Program-made: the position numbers and the translations under genes
From: Simplicispira suum
Lineage (GTDB): Bacteria; Pseudomonadota; Gammaproteobacteria; Burkholderiales; Burkholderiaceae_C
Direction: 5' to 3'
Length of the DNA: 64,000 nucleotides
NCBI RefSeq assembly: GCF_003008595.1
Contig: NZ_CP027669.1
Coordinates: forward strand, 744,001 to 808,000
Part shown: one piece after another, positions 59,565-64,000 of the stretch
Layout of the letters: every line of letters starts with the position of its first letter
Numbering within the stretch: position 1 is the stretch's first letter
Notes under the pieces: model-generated
What the model was told of the DNA's origin: nothing
The model's database searches: none
Seen by the model: the letters and a program-made list of their open reading frames with translations, nothing else

Positions 59565-59597
59565 GGCGGCGCCTCAGATTTCAAGCCCCCCAGCCAC

Positions 59598-61091
59598 TTA
59601 GCTCTTTGGGGCGAGCACGACATCGGGCGTGCTGTCGGGAGCTACTGAGCCCTTGTAATGGTGTACATGGTCTTTGTGGTCGGGCAGAAACTGCGGCGCC
59701 AGCGACCCCCCGACCATACCCACCAGCGCGGCCAGCAGCCCGGCGAGCTGCTGCGGAAAGGCCTCGGACAGCACCGGGCTGGCGACAAACAGCAGCCACA
59801 CGCCAATCCCCATGGAGATCGCCAGCAACGCCCCCTGGGACGTCGCCCGCTTCCAGTACAGGCCAAAGACCAGCGGAACAAACGCCCCGACCAACGGCAC
59901 CTGGTAGGCGCCAGACACCAGTTCGTAGATGGAGCTGCCTTCCATGGTGATCGAATACACCAGCACGCACATCGTGAAAACGAACACCGAAATGCGCATC
60001 GCCTTGAGCGTGGTGGCGTCGCTCATGCCGGGGCGCAGGTTGCGCAGAATGTTCTCGACGAAGGATGTCGAAGGCGCCAGCAGCGTCGCCGAAGCCGTGG
60101 ACATGATGGCCGAGAGCAGCGCACCGAAAAACGCGATCTGCAAGGCCAGCGGCATGTGCTCGAGCACCAGCGTCGGCAACACCTTCTGCGGATCGTCGCC
60201 CAGCAGCGCGAGCGTCTTCTCTGGCATGACAAACACCGCCGACGTCACCACAAACATCGGCACCAGCGCAAACACGATGTACAGCATGCCGCCAATCACC
60301 GGGCCGCGAGTGGCCACCTTCACGTTCTTGGACGACATGACGCGCTGGAACACATCCTGCTGCGGAATCGAGCCCAGCATCATGGTGATCGCGGCAGCAA
60401 AGAAGAACAGCCAGTCCTTGAGCAGGCCGCTGGTGGGAAACAGCTGGAATTTGCGCTCGCTCGCAGCGTACTCAATCACCTTGCCGGCTCCGCCCGCCAT
60501 GTCGGCGGCAAACCAGGCGATCAACACCAGGCCAATGGTGATGACGATCATCTGCACAAAATCCGTCATGGCCACCGACCACATGCCACCGAACAGCGTA
60601 TAGACCAGCACGATCAGCGTGCCGAGCACCATGCCCGTGGTGACACTCACGACGCCGTGCGTCAGCAGGTTGAACACCAGCCCCAGCGCGGTGACCTGCG
60701 CGCCCACCCAGCCCAGGTAGCTGAAGATGATGATGGCCGAGCACAGCACCTCAATCGTGCGACCAAAGCGCAGCCGGTAGTAGTCGCCAATCGTGATCAG
60801 GTTCTTCTGGTACAGGCGGTAGGCAAAGAACAGCCCCACCAGAATCAGGCACATGCCGGCGCCAAATGGGTCTTCGATGACGCCGTGCAAGCCTTCCTTG
60901 ACGAACTGGCCCGACACGCCCAGCACGGTCTCCGAGCCAAACCAGGTGGCAAAGGTGGTGGCGATCACCACCGCCATGGGCAAACTTCGCCCGGCCACTG
61001 CGTAGTCCGCCGTGTTGCGCACGCGCGTAGATGCGTACAAACCGATGCCGATCGAAACCAGCAGGTACAGAACAATGAACGAGATGAGCAT
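59598..61091 (-). CDS. sodium:solute symporter family protein
   Basis: A 497-residue inner-membrane permease with about 13 helices. The N-terminus VRNTADYAVAGRSLPMAV is the SSS signature region, with WFGSETVLGVSG and LLSAIMSTASATLLAPSTS as further conserved helices. Transports an organic solute with Na+. The C-terminal tail carries KDHVHHYKG. The substrate is unknown; relatives take up proline, pantothenate or carboxylates. It lies between fmdB (78 bp) and ubiB (148 bp) on the same strand. Confidence 0.9.
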   Translation of the reverse strand: MLISFIVLYLLVSIGIGLYASTRVRNTADYAVAGRSLPMAVVIATTFATWFGSETVLGVSGQFVKEGLHGVIEDPFGAGMCLILVGLFFAYRLYQKNLITIGDYYRLRFGRTIEVLCSAIIIFSYLGWVGAQVTALGLVFNLLTHGVVSVTTGMVLGTLIVLVYTLFGGMWSVAMTDFVQMIVITIGLVLIAWFAADMAGGAGKVIEYAASERKFQLFPTSGLLKDWLFFFAAAITMMLGSIPQQDVFQRVMSSKNVKVATRGPVIGGMLYIVFALVPMFVVTSAVFVMPEKTLALLGDDPQKVLPTLVLEHMPLALQIAFFGALLSAIMSTASATLLAPSTSFVENILRNLRPGMSDATTLKAMRISVFVFTMCVLVYSITMEGSSIYELVSGAYQVPLVGAFVPLVFGLYWKRATSQGALLAISMGIGVWLLFVASPVLSEAFPQQLAGLLAALVGMVGGSLAPQFLPDHKDHVHHYKGSVAPDSTPDVVLAPKS

Positions 61092-61239
61092 GGCGCCGCA
61101 GCCTCCTGGGTTCAGGGTTGACCAAAAAATCAGCTGCGGATTATGGGTCCACCCCGGCCATTTCTGCGTTCGGCGCGGGGCGTAGCGCCGGTTCGTGGTT
61201 CAAGCGTCGCGCATTGGCCACAGGCTGGCACCCGCCAGC

Positions 61240-62811
61240 CTAACGAAACACCGCCACCCGAACAATCGCCTGCACCACGATCAGGCCCAAGACAAACCCA
61301 ATACCGCAATAGATGATGATCTGCAGCAAGCGGTTGGTGTGCCGCTGCTCGCGCAGCAGGGCCAGCAGCTCACGTTGCTGGACATCGTTCGAGCGGCGCT
61401 GCAGACTGTCGTGCAGCAGACGCGGCAATGCGGGTAGAAACTGGGCAAAGTGCGGCGCTTCGGCGCGCAGTTCGCGCAGAAAGCGCTGCGGACCCACTTG
61501 CTCGAGCATCCAGGTTTCGAGAAACGGCTTGGCCGTGCTCCACAGATCGAGTTCGGGATCGAGCTGGCGCCCGAGTCCTTCAATGTTGAGCAGCGTTTTT
61601 TGCAAGAGCACGAGCTGCGGTTGAATCTCCACCTGAAAGCGCCGCGAGGTCTGGAACAAGCGCATCAGCACCATGCCGAGTGAAATTTCCTTGAGCGGCC
61701 GATCGAAATACGGCTCGCACACGGTGCGAATGGCGCCTTCAAGGTCATTGACGCGCGTACTCGCCGGCACCCAGCCGCTCTCCACGTGCAGCTCTGCCAC
61801 ACGCTTGTAGTCGCGCCGGAAAAAGGCGGCAAAATTCTGCGCCAGATATTCCTTGTCCGACTCCGTCAGCGTGCCAACGATGCCGAAATCGAGTGAGATG
61901 TAGCGCCCGAACGTAGCGGGATCCAGGCTCACCTGAATGTTGCCGGGGTGCATGTCGGCGTGAAAGAAGCCGTCCCGGAAGACCTGGGTGAAAAAGATCG
62001 TGACACCGTCGCGGGCCAATTTGGGGATATCGACTCCGGCGTCGCGCAGGCGCTGCACCTGGCTGATGGGCACGCCGTTCATGCGCTCCATCACCATCAC
62101 CTCGGGGTGGCAGAAATCCCAAAAAATGCTGGGAATCTCCACCAGGCCCAGACCTTCCATGTTGCGCCGCAGTTGCGCGGCGTTGGCCGCCTCGCGCACC
62201 AGATCGAGTTCGTCGTGCAGGTAGTTGTCGAACTCGGCCACCACCTCGCGTGGCTTGAGGCGCTTGCCATCGGCCGAGAGGCTCTCCACCCAACCGGCCA
62301 TCATGCGCATCAGGCTCAGGTCTTTTTCAATGACCTCCAGCATGCCCGGCCGCAGCACCTTGACCGCGACTTCGTGCAGCGTACCGTCGCGCGCGCGCAG
62401 CGTGGCGAAGTGCACCTGCGCAATCGACGCGCTGGCCACGGGCACCCGATCAAAACTGACAAAGACTTCGTCTACCGGGCGCCGGAACGCCCGCTCAATG
62501 GTGGCAATGGCGATGTCGCTGCCAAAAGGTGGCACCCGGTCCTGCAGCAATGCCAATTCATCGGCGATGTCGGGCGGCAGAAGGTCGCGCCGCGTCGAGA
62601 GCACTTGCCCAAACTTGACAAAGATCGGCCCCAGACGCTCCAGGGCTTCCCGCAGCCGCTGGCCGCGCGGCGCACGCAGATCGCGCCCGATCGAGACGAT
62701 CCGCGCCAGCAGGCGCAACCAAGGCTTCTGGAAGCTGGTGAGAACCAGGCCGTCGAGCCCGTAGCGCAGCGCCACCCAGACAATGGCGGCGCCACGGAAA
62801 AACCGCTTCAT
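61240..62811 (-). CDS. ubiB: ubiquinone biosynthesis regulatory kinase-like protein UbiB
   Basis: A 523-residue atypical kinase-like ATPase. The KxGQ motif reads FVKFGQ (K66-Q69) followed by [20 protein letters not shown] is the Ala-rich loop; [11 protein letters not shown] and LDFGIVG are the catalytic and metal motifs. A C-terminal hydrophobic segment ([19 protein letters not shown]) anchors it in the inner membrane. Supports coenzyme Q assembly. Its ATG overlaps the ubiJ stop (ATGA). Confidence 0.95.
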   Translation of the reverse strand: MKRFFRGAAIVWVALRYGLDGLVLTSFQKPWLRLLARIVSIGRDLRAPRGQRLREALERLGPIFVKFGQVLSTRRDLLPPDIADELALLQDRVPPFGSDIAIATIERAFRRPVDEVFVSFDRVPVASASIAQVHFATLRARDGTLHEVAVKVLRPGMLEVIEKDLSLMRMMAGWVESLSADGKRLKPREVVAEFDNYLHDELDLVREAANAAQLRRNMEGLGLVEIPSIFWDFCHPEVMVMERMNGVPISQVQRLRDAGVDIPKLARDGVTIFFTQVFRDGFFHADMHPGNIQVSLDPATFGRYISLDFGIVGTLTESDKEYLAQNFAAFFRRDYKRVAELHVESGWVPASTRVNDLEGAIRTVCEPYFDRPLKEISLGMVLMRLFQTSRRFQVEIQPQLVLLQKTLLNIEGLGRQLDPELDLWSTAKPFLETWMLEQVGPQRFLRELRAEAPHFAQFLPALPRLLHDSLQRRSNDVQQRELLALLREQRHTNRLLQIIIYCGIGFVLGLIVVQAIVRVAVFR

Positions 62812-63380
62812 GGCAGGGGGCCGGTGCCCGACCAGGGCGCCACGGCGTTCGCTCCGCGCGCGCTACCGCTGCGCACAAAGCCGCGCAGCGCCTGCGCAGC
62901 GCTGCGTGCCACGCTGGCCAGCGTGTGCGCCGGCACATCGCCGATCACGCGCGCCATATCGTCTTCGATGTCCCAGCGCAGGTTGTCCGCCAGCCACTGC
63001 AGGTCGCTTGCAAAATCGACAGCCCCGTCAATGCGTACCGGTGGGCGCTCGCCGCGCAGTGCGGACTGCGCCAGGCCCAGGGGCGAGGTTTCGGTGACTT
63101 CAAAATGCAGGTCGGGTGTGGCCGAGGGTGCGGCCAGGTCGAACAAACCGGCCGGCGTGACCTGCAACGCCACGAAAAACTGGCGCCACTGCACGCGCAC
63201 CACGCGGCCGCTGCGCGGCACCAGGCGCTCGGTAGCAACGCGCTCCTGCATCAGCACATGGTTGATCAGCAGCACCAGGCGCTGCTGTGCCTCCTGCACC
63301 AGCCATTGTGGGGGCTGCGGCCCCTGCGCAATGCGCTCGAAAACGCCGTCGAGAACGGAAAAGGGAGACTGTGTGGCCAT
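62808..63380 (-). CDS. ubiJ: ubiquinone biosynthesis accessory factor UbiJ
   Basis: A 190-residue protein with an SCP2-like N-terminal half ([33 protein letters not shown]) and helical C-terminus ([20 protein letters not shown]). UbiJ binds lipid precursors in the Ubi metabolon. Position right before ubiB supports the call, since SCP2 sequences are poorly conserved. Confidence 0.85.
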   Translation of the reverse strand: MATQSPFSVLDGVFERIAQGPQPPQWLVQEAQQRLVLLINHVLMQERVATERLVPRSGRVVRVQWRQFFVALQVTPAGLFDLAAPSATPDLHFEVTETSPLGLAQSALRGERPPVRIDGAVDFASDLQWLADNLRWDIEDDMARVIGDVPAHTLASVARSAAQALRGFVRSGSARGANAVAPWSGTGPLP

Positions 63381-63441
63381 AGCCGCCGATTATGGCAACA
63401 GTGTCGGCGGTGGTGGCGCCCCGCGCCACCACGCGCGCGCC

Positions 63442-64000
63442 TTATTGCAGCGCCTGAACGCCGGCCACCAGCCAGCCGCTTGCGCCGCTGCTGGGTTTGG
63501 TCATGTTCCAGACCTCGCGGAAAGGGCTTGGGCCGGCCGAGGGCTCTTCGCGGATCATTCCGGAGAATTCCACGCTGGCCATGTAGGCGCCATCCAGCTC
63601 TTCGATACCCAAAAGCTGGGCCTCAAGCATGACCACATCGGTGTGGTTGGGCTGGGCGCCACGGTGGTCTTCACGCTCGGTAAGCTGACCGCGAATTTCG
63701 TCGACCATGCTGTCGGTCATCATCGAGCGCAGGGTAGCGATGTCAGAGCGATCCCAGGCAGATTGCAGCGTGATGAAGTTGCGCTTGGCAGCTTCCAGAA
63801 AACCCGCCGTGTCAAAGCCTTCGGGCACGCCCCAGTTTTGCGATCCCGCCAACGCCGAGCCAATGATTGAACCATTGCTGCTGGCCGCATTGCGCTGAGC
63901 GTCAAACGCCAGGCTGCTGCGTTCCCACGGCCGCGCCGATGCATCGTTGCCCACCTTGTCGGGGCTGTATTCGCGGGCCAGTGGTGCATTGGCCGGAGCC
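63442..64000 (-). CDS. Tim44-like domain protein (5' end outside window)
   Basis: The frame is open to the window edge, so only the C-terminal 185 residues or so are visible. FDTAGFLEAAKRNFITLQSAWDR is the start of the Tim44-like lipid/membrane-binding domain, with EDHRGAQPNHTDVVMLEAQLL and FREVWNMTKP following. A membrane helix is expected upstream, outside the window. The Tim44-ubiJ-ubiB order is common in betaproteobacteria. Function is unknown. Confidence 0.82.
   Translation of the reverse strand, partial: APANAPLAREYSPDKVGNDASARPWERSSLAFDAQRNAASSNGSIIGSALAGSQNWGVPEGFDTAGFLEAAKRNFITLQSAWDRSDIATLRSMMTDSMVDEIRGQLTEREDHRGAQPNHTDVVMLEAQLLGIEELDGAYMASVEFSGMIREEPSAGPSPFREVWNMTKPSSGASGWLVAGVQALQ

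Noticed and set aside
59658-61121. A 487-codon plus-strand frame antisense to the sodium symporter
   Set aside because: Very rich in His, Gln and Arg; the opposite strand encodes a proper membrane protein.
61948-63870. A 640-codon open frame on the plus strand across ubiB, ubiJ and the Tim44-like gene
   Set aside because: It is antisense to three clear genes; its protein is His/Arg/Ala-rich without any domain, as GC-rich shadow frames are.

Overview
The window is a GC-rich chromosomal segment with no plasmid, phage or transposase genes. Gene content and order point to a betaproteobacterium of the Burkholderiales, most likely the Comamonadaceae (Acidovorax-like). The pointers are an H-NS protein of the short betaproteobacterial type, the order TPR protein-lolB-ispE-tRNA-Gln-prs-rplY-pth, the order fmdB-DUF502-aspS with nudB nearby, ubiB-ubiJ-Tim44, and small interspersed repeats around the motif AGCGCTAGxGGCC that I associate with this family. 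The assignment is inferred from memory of gene order, not from a search.

Layout. 1-17.8 kb holds mostly single genes: an MFS transporter (cut by the left edge), an aminotransferase, an FAD monooxygenase, aconitase AcnA, an H-NS protein, a CorC/HlyC membrane protein divergent from apaH, an RhlE-type helicase, a SulP-STAS-cNMP fusion, a zinc metallopeptidase, a diguanylate cyclase, dcd and guanine deaminase. 17.9-24.1 kb carries a complete branched-chain 2-oxoacid dehydrogenase operon (E1 alpha, E1 beta, E2, E3), preceded by a BMP-type binding protein. 24.2-28.8 kb has a CAT-anticodon tRNA, hrcA, and a divergent nadK-recN-rapZ unit. 28.9-32.8 kb is a minus-strand mutM-dynamin-like GTPase-mutY unit. 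32.8-38.6 kb is the TPR-lolB-ispE-tRNA-Gln-prs-rplY-pth block. 39.3-44.5 kb is a five-gene peptide-type ABC importer, three of its four junctions overlapping by ATGA or nearly so, followed by an amidase. 46.3-50.0 kb is a minus-strand accessory group (LysE, small secreted protein, esterase, DUF429, EamA). 50.3-51.4 kb has GTP cyclohydrolase I coupled to a BLUF photoreceptor. 51.5-63 kb has clsB with its nuclease-family partner, a TPR response regulator, nudB, a CsgG-like lipoprotein, aspS, DUF502, fmdB, a sodium:solute symporter, ubiB, ubiJ and a Tim44-like protein cut by the right edge.

I see no wholly new multi-gene system. The most unusual signals are two families of dispersed repeats. A ~55-75 bp family has eight copies. 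Five sit directly at gene 3' ends. Three lie inside reading frames and make up protein segments: a loop in AcnA, the linker of the dehydrogenase E2, and the N-terminus of an ABC ATPase. A ~110 bp family has three copies, each starting within about 10 nt of a stop codon (or supplying the stop) and in the same orientation to the gene it follows. Other points worth checking are the folE-BLUF pair, the dynamin-like GTPase between the two 8-oxoguanine repair glycosylases, the three-domain SulP protein, and the TPR response regulator with Glu at the phospho-acceptor position.
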